Assembly (NCBI RefSeq): GCF_028561275.1 | Contig: NZ_JAQQTF010000002.1 | Span: 276,812-340,811 of the forward strand | Length of the DNA: 64,000 bases | From: Aureisphaera galaxeae | Lineage (GTDB): Bacteria; Bacteroidota; Bacteroidia; Flavobacteriales; Flavobacteriaceae | Direction of reading: 5' to 3' | Shown here: in pieces, positions 18,086 to 28,239 of the stretch | Position numbering within the stretch: position 1 is the first letter of the stretch | Layout: each line of letters opens with the position of its first letter | The notes under the pieces: model-generated | Told to the model about the DNA's origin: nothing | Seen by the model: only the letters and a program-made list of their open reading frames with translations | Database searches by the model: none | Position numbers and translations under genes: made by a program

Positions 18086-18465
18086 GCAAATATTTCGGTA
18101 ATTTCTACGGGTCTGGCTTCTGGACAACGATTCTGCATACGTAATCCACGGAATTTTATCCACACTTTCTGAGTATCGCTTTTAAACGCATCGGTGAGGT
18201 TAGTAGGGTCCACTTTTTGCTCTGCAAATCCACCCTTAACATCGATCACATATTCACAGGAGCCTTCGCCTTTTCCAGCGACAATGACACCTTTTAGATA
18301 GCCTTCGCTTTCCATAGTGGCGGCACTTTTATCTGTTGTTTGCATATCTTGAGTATCGGTCACTTCTTCGGTAGCATCTGTGGCTTCAGTGACGGTCTTT
18401 TTTGTCGAATTACAGGAAGCAATAGCGATGCAGGATAATAGAATGAGGGTTTTCATAAAGTTCAT
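18073..18465 (-). CDS. Small lipoprotein of unknown function
   Basis: A 130-residue protein with a lipoprotein signal peptide ending in AIASC (Cys19 when counted from the first Met; a second Met at residue 4 could also be the start). A Thr/Glu/Asp-rich linker (about 22-55) leads to a C-terminal domain with two cysteines (SCEYVIDVKGG, QNRCPEARPVEI) that may pair. No family was recognised. It is probably anchored in a membrane facing the periplasm. Confidence 0.8.
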   Translation of the reverse strand: MNFMKTLILLSCIAIASCNSTKKTVTEATDATEEVTDTQDMQTTDKSAATMESEGYLKGVIVAGKGEGSCEYVIDVKGGFAEQKVDPTNLTDAFKSDTQKVWIKFRGLRMQNRCPEARPVEITEIFARAE

Positions 18466-18674
18466 GGTGTACGATTTAATTATCTGAAACTAAAATTACA
18501 ATAAATATGCCATTCGTGGGTCCAACGGCATATGTATGGGCTTTAGAACCCCCTCATTTTTTTCTCATAAGTAAGTATTTAAAAACTCCTTAAAATCTCC
18601 TAGAAATAGGCATAAAAATGATTTAATCATCTGTAAATCAATAATTTAATAAAATTAGGGGATTTTGTAATGGG

Positions 18675-18705
18675 TTGATTTCTAAGGTTTTGATAAATAC
18701 TTTTA
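18675..18705 (+). promoter_or_regulatory. Promoter of the first T9SS paralogue
   Basis: TTG at 18675-18677, a 20-bp spacer and TACTTTTA at 18698-18705 match the Bacteroidota promoter with one deviation. The ATG at 18737 follows after about 30 bases. The rest of 18466-18736 is AT-rich with a 13-bp palindrome (ATGATTTAATCAT, 18618-18630) and no gene. Confidence 0.55.
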
Positions 18706-18736
18706 CTTCAGCTAAAACCTAAAAAATTGCTCAGAT

Positions 18737-21433
18737 ATGAAACTTTATTATGTAGTAACTATGTTGTTGCTTCTTATTGGAATAGAAGCATCGGCACAAC
18801 AAGCCCCCAACGTGGAGTCGCCCGCAACCTATCATTCGGAATCCGTCTCCATGTATCATGTAGCATCCCTGGCATCTAGAGTCACAGACCTAGTTCCTGC
18901 GGATACTAGCCCTAAACCGATTAAAGATAAGCGCCACTTTGGAAATAAGGTGATTATCGGAAAAGACCCGCAACGCCAAAACGATTATTTGGCAAGCAAC
19001 CCGCATCCTAACACAGGAACCGTTCGCGTATCTCCCCCAAGTTTGGTGTTCGATTCTTACAGTACGGGCGGGTCTCCTTCCGATCCAGCATTGGCCGTGG
19101 GGCCCAATCACGTATTTGTGGTGTTCAATACTGGATTTATCATTTATGACAAGAACGGAAATGCCCTTACCGCACAATTGGACGACAGTAACATCTTCAC
19201 CAATAACGATACGTGCTGCGACCTCACTGTATCTTACGATGCAGCAGCAGATCGTTGGGTGTTGAGTATTCTTTCGGCCACCGCGGCTGGGAACTCCTTT
19301 AGTGGTATTCAAGTAGCCGTATCCGATGGCCCTGATCCTGTTACCGCAGGCTGGAATAGCTATCAATTCAATATGAACACAGATTACCAAAAGTTATCCG
19401 TTTGGAGCGATGGCTACTATATAGCTGCCAACAAGGGTGGAGGTGAAAAAATCCACGCTATAGAAAGAGATGCTATGCTTGCAGGTGCTGCAAGTGCCGG
19501 AATTCAAGGATTCGACTTGCCGGGAATCCAGACAGGTCCTGGAGGATTTTTTGCCCCACAAGCTTTCAATGTTGCAGATGATAACTATCCTGCTGCTGGA
19601 GATGTTCCTTTTGTGTTTCTACAGGACGACGCCTTTGGTGGTATAAGCGATGACCACATTAAACTATGGACCGTAAATGTAGATTGGACAACGCCTGGAA
19701 ATTCTACCGTTTCGGCTGCTACCGAATTTCCGGTAACCCCTTTTATAGGTGTATTCGATGGGGGTGGATTCAGTAATCTGGACCAGCCGGGCGGTGGAGT
19801 AGCCATCGATGCCATTCAACAAACCATAATGAACCAAGCTATGTTCCGCAAATTCGGAACGCACAACTCGGCTGTGTTCTGTCACGTAGTAGATACTGAT
19901 GGTGGTAGTGGAGAGTTAGCAGGGATTCGTTGGTACGAATTCCGTCAGAATGGCGATGGGCAACCTTGGTCTTTGTACCAAGAAGGAACATATACTTCGC
20001 CTAATGGAAAGCACGCTTGGATGGGAAGTTTAACGATGGATTCTAACGGAAACATCGCCATGGGATATTCTGCCATGGCCGGACCTACCACGCCCAACCC
20101 TACCGATTTTAGGGTAAGTTCTTACTATACGGGAAGATTTGAAAGTGACCCTCTTGGGACCATGACCGTAATTGAAGAAAACATTGATATGGGAACCGCT
20201 AACATTGGTGGATTCCGCTATGGAGACTATGGTAAAATAGACATAGACCCTACTAACGACGGTACGTTCTGGTACATCACCGAATACAGAAAAAGTGCTA
20301 CCCATGGAGTAGTGGGAGCCTTTACCATTGAGCCTCCGGGGCCAGACGATATTGGTGTTATTGCCATTACGGAACCTAACGACGGTATCCTAACCGCAAA
20401 TGAGGATGTTACCATCGAGATTAGAAACTTTGGTAGCAACGATATTACCGATCCAGAGGTACAGTACACCATCGATGGGGGAACCCCTGTAGTAGAAAAT
20501 TACTCAGGAACCATTGCTGCAGGAGCCATCGAAACTTTCACTTTTGCGACACAGGCCGATTTGTCGGTGCCTGGCGATTATACCATTGTGGCCCAGACCA
20601 ATCTTTCTGGGGATACCAATACTTCGAACGACGCTACAACGAGGGTCGTAACGCATGGGATTTTGTATTGCGAGCCTACTGCGGTACAAGGGTGTAACTT
20701 GGACGGAATCAAGAAATTTATCCTGAATACCATCGATGCCGACGACGGAGGCGATGGATGTAATACAGAGCCAGCATCAAGCCCTGCAGGGTATGCAGAT
20801 AGAACTCACTTGTCTACTGTACTGAGCAACCAGGCAGGATCTAATGTGTACACCTTGCAGGCACAACATAACTGGGACGCAGGAGCCGGTGTAGAAGCAT
20901 TATCGGTATGGATCGATTTTGACGACAACGGCACCTTCGAACCGACAGAACAATTAATCGCAGGGGAGTTCTTCCAAAGTGCCGATGTGCTTGAGGACTT
21001 TACCCTAACCATTCCTGTAGGAGCACCCATAGGGCAGCACCGATTAAGAGCAAAATCTATCGACACTTCTGCAGATGGTGATGTAAACGATCCTTGCACG
21101 GATTTCGCGTACGGGGAAGTACAGGATTACACCGTAGATATTCAATCTGTTTTAGGTGTGAACGACCTTTCCATAGAAGCTGCCGAATTATTGGTAGTGA
21201 ACAAAGGAAACAATCAGTTCGAAATCTCCTTAAGAACATCGTACGATGCGGTAGGTTCCATTGGAGTTTATAATCTTTTGGGACAGCAATTGGCCTTCAA
21301 TAATATAGAAAAAGAAGGTGACCGTTATCTATACGATTTGGATATGTCCTATGCTTCTAAAGGTGTGTACCTCATTAAAATGGGGAACCTAGGACTAAGA
21401 ACCTTTAAGGCAGTTAAAATTGTAGTTCAATAG
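18737..21433 (+). CDS. T9SS-exported protein with CARDB and GEVED domains
   Basis: An 898-residue secreted protein. After the signal peptide (ending ASAQQ, about residue 22), residues ~90-530 form a large beta-rich domain with DPALAVGPNHVFVVFNTGF, CCDLTVSYDAAADRWVLS and RYGDYGKIDIDPTNDGTFWY, seen in surface proteins of Flavobacteriaceae. A CARDB-like Ig domain (IGVIAITEPNDGILTANEDVTIEIRNFG) follows, then a GEVED domain (ALSVWIDFDDNGTF, FAYGEVQDYTVDI). The last ~85 residues are a T9SS type A sorting domain (IGVYNLLGQQL, LDMSYASKGVYLIKM). Paralogue of the next gene. Function is probably adhesion or binding; no catalytic motif was seen. Confidence 0.88.
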   Translation: MKLYYVVTMLLLLIGIEASAQQAPNVESPATYHSESVSMYHVASLASRVTDLVPADTSPKPIKDKRHFGNKVIIGKDPQRQNDYLASNPHPNTGTVRVSPPSLVFDSYSTGGSPSDPALAVGPNHVFVVFNTGFIIYDKNGNALTAQLDDSNIFTNNDTCCDLTVSYDAAADRWVLSILSATAAGNSFSGIQVAVSDGPDPVTAGWNSYQFNMNTDYQKLSVWSDGYYIAANKGGGEKIHAIERDAMLAGAASAGIQGFDLPGIQTGPGGFFAPQAFNVADDNYPAAGDVPFVFLQDDAFGGISDDHIKLWTVNVDWTTPGNSTVSAATEFPVTPFIGVFDGGGFSNLDQPGGGVAIDAIQQTIMNQAMFRKFGTHNSAVFCHVVDTDGGSGELAGIRWYEFRQNGDGQPWSLYQEGTYTSPNGKHAWMGSLTMDSNGNIAMGYSAMAGPTTPNPTDFRVSSYYTGRFESDPLGTMTVIEENIDMGTANIGGFRYGDYGKIDIDPTNDGTFWYITEYRKSATHGVVGAFTIEPPGPDDIGVIAITEPNDGILTANEDVTIEIRNFGSNDITDPEVQYTIDGGTPVVENYSGTIAAGAIETFTFATQADLSVPGDYTIVAQTNLSGDTNTSNDATTRVVTHGILYCEPTAVQGCNLDGIKKFILNTIDADDGGDGCNTEPASSPAGYADRTHLSTVLSNQAGSNVYTLQAQHNWDAGAGVEALSVWIDFDDNGTFEPTEQLIAGEFFQSADVLEDFTLTIPVGAPIGQHRLRAKSIDTSADGDVNDPCTDFAYGEVQDYTVDIQSVLGVNDLSIEAAELLVVNKGNNQFEISLRTSYDAVGSIGVYNLLGQQLAFNNIEKEGDRYLYDLDMSYASKGVYLIKMGNLGLRTFKAVKIVVQ

Positions 21434-21461
21434 TAGTTAAATAAGTTTTTTTGTGAAAGTG

Positions 21462-21490
21462 AAAAGAGCAGGATCCGTCCTGCTCTTTTT
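21462..21490 (+). terminator. Rho-independent terminator
   Basis: A perfect 12-bp stem (21462-21473 with 21478-21489) around a TCCG loop, ending in a T-run. The remaining bases to 21620 are AT-rich without a gene. Confidence 0.92.
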
Positions 21491-21620
21491 CGTTCGTAGC
21501 CGTTTACCTACCTAAACATTACCCTTTTTTTAGTTCAAAACCTACCAAAACAATAGGAAAATAAAACATAAAAGACTGAAATTTAACTGTTTAAGCTATT
21601 CAAATAATTGGCTTAAATGC

Positions 21621-21650
21621 TTGATATTTAAAGAAATGGTAGTATTTTTA
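21621..21650 (+). promoter_or_regulatory. Promoter of the second T9SS paralogue
   Basis: TTG at 21621-21623, a 19-bp spacer and TATTTTTA at 21643-21650, one base off the consensus; the ATG at 21687 is 36 bases away. Confidence 0.55.
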
Positions 21651-21686
21651 AAGCCTCAGTAAAAATTTAACCAAAAACTTGTTGAA

Positions 21687-24644
21687 ATGAAATTAACTTA
21701 CGTATTACTGTCGTTTCTACTCCTTGCCAGTTTTGGAGTGGTAGCGCAGGAAAATCAACCTGACGGTCCCTTCTACGTAGGGGAGATTACAAGGACTTAC
21801 GTTCCTCCGATCAATCAGAGATTGTCCGAGATCCCTCAATGGGTAGACAACAACGAAGAGAAGTTGGATGGTCGTTCTTCTAGAGCTAAGGTTGTTCCTG
21901 GAAAGGACAAACAAACCGAAGACGATTACTTCTCAAGAAATCAGCACCCGCTTACTTCAAGTATTCAGGCACAACCGCCAATCTTGGTATTCGATGCTGC
22001 TGTTTCTAGTTCACAACCAACCGATCCTGCCTTGGCAGTAGGACCGGATCACGTACTGGTTGTATTTAACACAGGATTTATTGTATACGACAAAAATGGT
22101 GTTGCTCAATCAGGGCAAATGCCACCTAACCCATCTATTTTCCCAAGTAGTGGTTGTTGTGACCTTACGGTTTCCTATGACCAAGCTGCAGAGCGTTGGG
22201 TTCTTTCCTTCTTAGGAGGTGGAGCGCAAATCGCTATTTCCGATGGTACCAGTACTGACCCATTGGCTACTGGATGGAACGTATACAACATTCCTCAGAT
22301 TAGTGATTACCAAAAACTTTCTCAGTGGAGTGATGGATACTACTTAACCGATAACACGGGAAGTAGTAACCGTGTTTGGGCAATGGACAGAGCCGCAATG
22401 ATTGCTGGTGATGCTGGAGCGAGTATCCAAGGTTTCGACCTTCCTGGTATCGTAACTAGTGGTTTCTACAGCCCACAAGCACTTAACGTAACCGACGATA
22501 ACCTACCTGCTCCTGGAGGTCTTCCGGTAGTATATCTGCAGGATGACGCATGGGCTGGTGTATCTACGGATCACGTAAAACTTTGGACCATTGATGCCGA
22601 CTTTGCAGACCCAGGTAACTCTACCGTTTCTGCGGCTACCGAATTAACAGCTACTCCATTTATCTCTGTATTCGATGGTGGTAGTTTCTCTAACTTAACA
22701 CAGCCAGGTGGTGGTATTGCTATCGATGCATTGCAAGCTACTATCATGAACCAAGCTCAGTTTAGAAAGTTTGGATCTCACAACTCTGCTGTCTTCAACT
22801 TCGTTATTGATGTAGATGCTTCTAGTGGTGAGAAAGCTGCAGTTCGTTGGTACGAATTGCGTCAGTCTGGCGACGGAATGCCATGGTCTGTATTCCAAGA
22901 AGGTACTTACGAATCTCCTGATACTCCAACGGGAGGTGAGAAGCACGCTTGGCATGCGAGTATGATGATGGACGTTCAAGGAAACATCGGTATGGGATAT
23001 TCAGCGATGACTGTAGATCCAGGAGATCCTAACCCAATCCAAGTAAGTTCTTACTATACAGGACGTTTTGCTGCAGATCCTCCTGGAACCATGACGATCG
23101 CAGAGGAGCTTATCCGTAATGGAGACGCTAACATCCCTGGATTACGATACGGTGACTACAGTAAGATCGATATTGATCCTGCCGATGATAAAACATTCTG
23201 GTTCATCAACGAATACATGAGCCCAGAGCCAGGTACTTCTAGAGCCGATGTTGTTGGGGTATTTAAAATTGCTCCAGACTTTAATACAGACGTAGGAGCT
23301 ATTAGTATCGACGCTCCTAACGATGGTGCTTTAACTGCTACAGAGCAAGTTGATATTACTATCTTCAACTTCGGACAAGACCCACAGTCTAACATTCCTC
23401 TTGAGTTGTACTTGGACGGATCTTTAGTTGCTACAGAAAATTTCGCTGGGCCACTAGATCCTACTACTAACGACACATATACATTCACCGCTACCTTAGA
23501 TCTTTCTACAGAAGGTCAGACATACGAAATCGAAGTTCGTACCAACCTAGGGGGTGATGAGGACAACAATAACGATGGTGTTACCAAGATGGTAACTCAC
23601 GTATTGGCTAACGATATTGGTGCTATCGAGATCACTTCTCCAAACACAGGTGAAGGTCTAGGGAACGAAGATGTAACCATTACTATCGAGAACTTCGGTA
23701 CTGCCGAGCAGTCTAACTTCGATGTATCGTATACTATCGACGGAGGTACTCCAGTAGTTGAAACGGTTGCAGGTCCTCTTGCGGCTGGCGGAACTATTAC
23801 GTACACGTTCGCTCAGCAAGCAGATCTTTCAACACCTGGACAGTCTTACCTTATCGAAGCTTCTTCCGAACTAGGTTCAGACGGAGATGCTTCTAATAAC
23901 AGTGTGGCTAAAGGTGTTACTCACTTAGTATGTTCTACACTTACTAATGATACAGATCAGCCTGTAGGTCCAGATGCTGGAACCGTAACTGTCTCTACAA
24001 TTACTGTTACCAACGATTTCACGATCAATGATGTAAATGTTACTCTTAACATCGATCACACTTGGGTAGGAGACTTGGATATTCAGTTGGTTCACCCAGA
24101 TAACTCTACTGCGATCACATTGATCGATCGAGTATGTGGAAACTGTCAGAACTTTACCAACACTACTTTAGATGATGAAGCTACCGATCCTATCGCAGGA
24201 GGTACACCACCATTTACTGGATCTTTCCAGCCAAGTGAGCCATTGTCTACTTTCGACGGTCTTTCTTCTGTAGGAGATTGGAGATTGGTAATTACGGATA
24301 ATGCGAACCAAGATGGTGGTACACTACTAGACTGGACACTTAACCTATGTGAAGGTGGAGTCTTAAGTGTAGGTGATGAAGTTGCCAACAACTCCGAGCT
24401 TGTTGTATTGGATCAAGGAAATGATCAGTACAAAGTGTTGTTACCAACTACTACTGTTACCGAAACATTAGAATTCAGCGTACTAAATATGAGAGGTCAG
24501 ATTTTGGCATCTTACCGTTTGAATAACGAAAGCGGAACTGGGTACGAGTATGATCTAGATATGTCTCACGTTCCAGCGGGTGTTTACATCATTAGAATTG
24601 GAGACAAGAACTTTGGAGGTGTAAAACGAATTATCGTGAGATAA
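21687..24644 (+). CDS. T9SS-exported protein with CARDB repeats and a P/Homo B domain
   Basis: A 985-residue paralogue of the preceding gene. It shares the N-terminal ~500-residue domain (DPALAVGPDHVLVVFNTGF, CCDLTVSYDQAAERWVLSFL, RYGDYSKIDIDPADDKTFWF) but then carries two CARDB-like Ig domains (each opening with DVGAISIDAPNDG or DIGAIEITSPNTG) and a proprotein-convertase P/Homo B domain (about 750-890; NIDHTWVGDLDIQLVHPD, GDWRLVITDNANQDGGTL). A T9SS type A sorting domain closes it. P domains in Bacteroidota often sit beside sorting domains. Its codon choice (TCT, CCT, GGT, CTT) is more uniform than in its paralogue, which may reflect strong expression. Confidence 0.88.
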   Translation: MKLTYVLLSFLLLASFGVVAQENQPDGPFYVGEITRTYVPPINQRLSEIPQWVDNNEEKLDGRSSRAKVVPGKDKQTEDDYFSRNQHPLTSSIQAQPPILVFDAAVSSSQPTDPALAVGPDHVLVVFNTGFIVYDKNGVAQSGQMPPNPSIFPSSGCCDLTVSYDQAAERWVLSFLGGGAQIAISDGTSTDPLATGWNVYNIPQISDYQKLSQWSDGYYLTDNTGSSNRVWAMDRAAMIAGDAGASIQGFDLPGIVTSGFYSPQALNVTDDNLPAPGGLPVVYLQDDAWAGVSTDHVKLWTIDADFADPGNSTVSAATELTATPFISVFDGGSFSNLTQPGGGIAIDALQATIMNQAQFRKFGSHNSAVFNFVIDVDASSGEKAAVRWYELRQSGDGMPWSVFQEGTYESPDTPTGGEKHAWHASMMMDVQGNIGMGYSAMTVDPGDPNPIQVSSYYTGRFAADPPGTMTIAEELIRNGDANIPGLRYGDYSKIDIDPADDKTFWFINEYMSPEPGTSRADVVGVFKIAPDFNTDVGAISIDAPNDGALTATEQVDITIFNFGQDPQSNIPLELYLDGSLVATENFAGPLDPTTNDTYTFTATLDLSTEGQTYEIEVRTNLGGDEDNNNDGVTKMVTHVLANDIGAIEITSPNTGEGLGNEDVTITIENFGTAEQSNFDVSYTIDGGTPVVETVAGPLAAGGTITYTFAQQADLSTPGQSYLIEASSELGSDGDASNNSVAKGVTHLVCSTLTNDTDQPVGPDAGTVTVSTITVTNDFTINDVNVTLNIDHTWVGDLDIQLVHPDNSTAITLIDRVCGNCQNFTNTTLDDEATDPIAGGTPPFTGSFQPSEPLSTFDGLSSVGDWRLVITDNANQDGGTLLDWTLNLCEGGVLSVGDEVANNSELVVLDQGNDQYKVLLPTTTVTETLEFSVLNMRGQILASYRLNNESGTGYEYDLDMSHVPAGVYIIRIGDKNFGGVKRIIVR

Positions 24645-24668
24645 GCGTAAGCACATCAATTCATATAG

Positions 24669-24697
24669 AAGAGCGGGCTTTGTCCCGCTCTTTTTTG
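24669..24697. terminator. Bidirectional terminator between convergent genes
   Basis: A 9-bp stem (24669-24677 with 24684-24692) with a 6-nt loop and a T-run on the plus strand. It also lies just past the stop of the minus-strand barrel gene, where the T-run is weaker. Confidence 0.8.
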
Positions 24698-24699
24698 TT

Positions 24700-27600
24700 T
24701 TAGAAATATGCCCGTAATTGAATGGTTCCTGTATGAATGGTGCTAGAGGATTCACTCTTCCTTCCGAAGTAGGAGAGATTAGCATCGAGGTATTTGGTTA
24801 TACGTTTTTGAAACAAAAGGTTCCAAGTAAAGTTCACCCCAGGTTGTAGTCCTTCTAACATAGTATAGGCAACAGGAGAAAAAGCAGCCCCTTCGAATGC
24901 GTTGTCTATATAATTGAACTCTCCCGAAATGGAAATTTTCTGAACATTGTTATAGGCAAAGGAAACCCCAATTTTCTGTTGGTCCAGGGTTTCCATAGCA
25001 CCCAGTGCATTTTCCTTATTTAGGAACTGATAAAAAACATCGAATCGTGTCTGCCGGTTTAGGAGGTAAGACAGTTTTGGGTTAAGGGAATAGGTGTCCA
25101 GATCGAAATTTCTATTTTCAAAATTCTCTGAACGACTGTCCGTATTCCCTAAGGTAGCCTTTAGATTGGCTAGCCAAAAGTCCTTGAATTTATGGTTGAA
25201 GTTGAGTTGATGACTCTCTAACATGTTTTCCTGAAGCCCTAGGGAAATAAGATTACTGGCCGAACTGGAAATATAGGTATAGCTTGTGGTATACTTCTGC
25301 TTTCCACGATTGAAGAACAAGGCATTCCTGAAATTTAAGGTAAGGCCCAATTGCCCATCACCGCCACCCTTAAAAGGATTGATATCCGCAATATCGTTGG
25401 TGCGTTCTATTTTGCGATCTATGACATAACTCGTCTGATTGTAAAAATGGGAAAGGAACTTTTTGAACCCCGTAGCATTCTGCCATGATTTGGGATTCAA
25501 GGTGACGGTCTGGCTCAATTTGTTGTTCCGAATTCGCACAAATATCTGATTGGGCAATAATACACGAACATATTCCGCCTGATCCTGAAACTGGGCCACT
25601 TCAAATTCATTCAGTTCTTGGACGCCATTGTCATTGTAATCGATCCAGGTAAAGGTTCCCTGTCCGGGTTCTACCTGTACAAATGTGAATTCCTGTTGTG
25701 GAATTACACCGCTATTGGATTCTATAGCGGTATTTAATCGAACACCTCCTTTCCAAAGGTTTTGGGAGTACAGCAAACGGGTGTTGATGATCTTTTCATC
25801 CTCTTGGTTTTCGTCTTCATTTTCCAAAAGACGATAGCTTCCAAAAAGGGATAATTGCGTGTTTTTATTTTGAATGAGCCGCGCATTGGCAAAGTAGTCA
25901 TGAGAAGTACTTACCCGTTCCACTCGGTTATTTCGAAGACTGTCATTAATCCGATAGCGATATCCTACCTGTCCATATACTTTTGTACTGTCACCTACAC
26001 CAGTATATACTTCGTACGCAGCAAAACGTTGGCTTAAAGGTGTAAGACTATCGTTGGCAATGGCTTTTACCTCGTTGTCTTCTGCGAGGTACTTGGCACC
26101 CACCCATGCTTTTTCAAAAGAATAGGCCGCATTTACCTGTCCCCTTGCGAATTTGGATTCTAGCACTTCCCCCTTGCTATCCAAATAACTACCATTCAGC
26201 AATAACTGTAGTTTGTTCCATCGAGTGTTCGCTGCAAGGACATGCCGCGTCCCTTCAAAATTTTCGGAATAGTCTAGATTTTGGAATTCGTAGCGCCCCC
26301 CTCCATATTTGGGATGCGAAAGTTCCACTCCGGAAGTGACAAAACGTTGGTCTCCCAGTGGATTTTCAAGGTTCCAATCTCTATTGAATTCAATATTGTA
26401 CAGTCGCTCTATGGTTTGGAAATCCTTATGTAAATAATCCAAGGATGCAAAGGCATCGACCCTAAGGGTATCTTGGGTGGTCCACAGGCGTTGTTTGGCT
26501 TTAAAATGTCCCCCAAAGCCATCGTTGTCACCGTTATCTATATTCGAGAAGAGATTGACATCGTTGATGCTTCCAGTAAGTTCAAAATCCACGAGTGTCT
26601 TTTCGGAAGGGCGGTAACTTCCATAGACACCTCCCAATTGTAATTTCTCGGGAGCGTCTAACCTAATGATGGGCTCATAATTTCCTTGTGGAATACCATC
26701 TATGGGAGCAACGTATTCAAAAATACGGGTAATGGCACTTTCGTCGCTAATAATATAATTTCCCAAATTATCCCCCACCAAACTGAAACGGACATTGAAC
26801 AGTTCATCTTCAGGATTGTTGGAAAACACAAAAATTTCGGTTCCGTTAAGGTCTTCCTTTCGGTACAAAATCTTGTTTTCAGAAAATGTATCGGGAACGG
26901 CACTTGGAGCATTCATGAGATTCAAATTGTCACCAGCAGCGGAAAGAATACCCACTTGTTCTTCGGTGAGACTTTGTTGCAGCGGCTGATTTTTAGCATC
27001 ACTTTCAGAATACACATAGGCACCTACCTTAAATGTTTCGGCTTCGTATTCACCGCCACCATACCCGATAAAACGGGTGTAGCTCTGGTCGGTAAACTGG
27101 TATTCTACCGTAATACGCATATTGGCATTGATGGGGTATGTGGGATTGAATTTTATTTCCCCTGCGTTGTAATCGATTACATAATCCTCGTTTTCCCCGC
27201 GCTTTAGGAGTAGTCCATTCACATATACGCGCTCACTGCCGGAAACAATAAGAATAAAGAGTTCGCCATTGGGACCTACAAGTTTATAGGGTCCTTGATT
27301 TCCTTCCTGTCCTTGAAATTGACTTCGTTGAAAAACCCCACGTACCAGAGCACCGGAAGCATAAGCAGAAGTTTTAGAACCATCTTTATGGTCGAAAGTG
27401 CCGCTTAAGGAAATCCCCTGCACTTTTTTGGTAAAGCGCCCAAAATAGGTATGACTGTTCTGAAGGTCCACATCTCCTGCCCGAATGTTCCATTTATCGC
27501 CGTACAATTCAATAAAAATCTGGTCGAACTCGTCCAAGCTTTGGGAATAGCCCCCTTCTTGGGTAGGAATGTTGGCATCCTGTATGGAAGCCCGGATATT

Positions 27601-28116
27601 GATTTTATCACTCAGTTTTCCTGTAATCTGAAGATCAAGCTCGCTATTAACCACAGCATTCTGGTTACTTCCTATGGTAATACCCCGGGTAATGCTTCCC
27701 AAGGTGTTCAATCCCGCAAAAGGGGAATTGGTGACGGTTCGATTGCTTTGTCCCAAGGTATATAACTGATCCAGTTTTCCTGTGTTTTCAGAAATAATGT
27801 TAGGATCTAACAAGAAGTAATCCTTAGTGAGATAGGAAGGGTATTCCAAATAGTTGATGGTAATGGTGTCATGCCGTTGTAATGCATCTTCTGGAAAGAC
27901 CACCCAACCCTTTTCGAAATTGATTTGGTAGGAGATACTATCGATAGGGGTTCCCGCTTTGTCCAGTACCGAAAACTCAGAAGGATTTATACCTGCTTTG
28001 TTCAGGTAAATGGTATCTTTTATAGGGAGCCGTTTCGTTTTGTAATTGGAAAGGGTATCCTGTGCATGGACAGTAAGGCCCAAACAAAATAAAAAAAGAC
28101 AGAAATACCATTTCAT
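24700..28116 (-). CDS. Large outer-membrane beta-barrel protein with SprA-like segments
   Basis: A 1138-residue protein with a clear signal peptide (MKWYFCLFLFCLGLTVHAQ). Residues ~135-240 (GSITRGITIGSNQNAVVNSE, LQITGKLSDKINIRASIQD, SQSLDEFDQIFIELYGDKW) resemble the segments repeated in the T9SS translocon SprA, which is about twice as long. The piece RVYVNGLLLKRGENEDYVIDY with IKFNPTYPI (about 295-345) also occurs in large Bacteroidota barrels. The rest alternates polar and aromatic residues and ends in aromatic Phe (IQLRAYF), as barrels do. It has no TonB box or plug domain that I can see. A transport or assembly role in the outer membrane is inferred; the substrate is unknown. Confidence 0.78.
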   Translation of the reverse strand: MKWYFCLFLFCLGLTVHAQDTLSNYKTKRLPIKDTIYLNKAGINPSEFSVLDKAGTPIDSISYQINFEKGWVVFPEDALQRHDTITINYLEYPSYLTKDYFLLDPNIISENTGKLDQLYTLGQSNRTVTNSPFAGLNTLGSITRGITIGSNQNAVVNSELDLQITGKLSDKINIRASIQDANIPTQEGGYSQSLDEFDQIFIELYGDKWNIRAGDVDLQNSHTYFGRFTKKVQGISLSGTFDHKDGSKTSAYASGALVRGVFQRSQFQGQEGNQGPYKLVGPNGELFILIVSGSERVYVNGLLLKRGENEDYVIDYNAGEIKFNPTYPINANMRITVEYQFTDQSYTRFIGYGGGEYEAETFKVGAYVYSESDAKNQPLQQSLTEEQVGILSAAGDNLNLMNAPSAVPDTFSENKILYRKEDLNGTEIFVFSNNPEDELFNVRFSLVGDNLGNYIISDESAITRIFEYVAPIDGIPQGNYEPIIRLDAPEKLQLGGVYGSYRPSEKTLVDFELTGSINDVNLFSNIDNGDNDGFGGHFKAKQRLWTTQDTLRVDAFASLDYLHKDFQTIERLYNIEFNRDWNLENPLGDQRFVTSGVELSHPKYGGGRYEFQNLDYSENFEGTRHVLAANTRWNKLQLLLNGSYLDSKGEVLESKFARGQVNAAYSFEKAWVGAKYLAEDNEVKAIANDSLTPLSQRFAAYEVYTGVGDSTKVYGQVGYRYRINDSLRNNRVERVSTSHDYFANARLIQNKNTQLSLFGSYRLLENEDENQEDEKIINTRLLYSQNLWKGGVRLNTAIESNSGVIPQQEFTFVQVEPGQGTFTWIDYNDNGVQELNEFEVAQFQDQAEYVRVLLPNQIFVRIRNNKLSQTVTLNPKSWQNATGFKKFLSHFYNQTSYVIDRKIERTNDIADINPFKGGGDGQLGLTLNFRNALFFNRGKQKYTTSYTYISSSASNLISLGLQENMLESHQLNFNHKFKDFWLANLKATLGNTDSRSENFENRNFDLDTYSLNPKLSYLLNRQTRFDVFYQFLNKENALGAMETLDQQKIGVSFAYNNVQKISISGEFNYIDNAFEGAAFSPVAYTMLEGLQPGVNFTWNLLFQKRITKYLDANLSYFGRKSESSSTIHTGTIQLRAYF

Positions 28117-28239
28117 ACGTACTACAACTTGCCCTTAGGGTTTTTATTTTGTTGATTGTTTTGTGAAAACCTTTCTGGGGAGCCTATCTGTAAATATACA
28201 TTGTTATTTATTTTAGCCTAACTCGTAACAGATCAGAAT

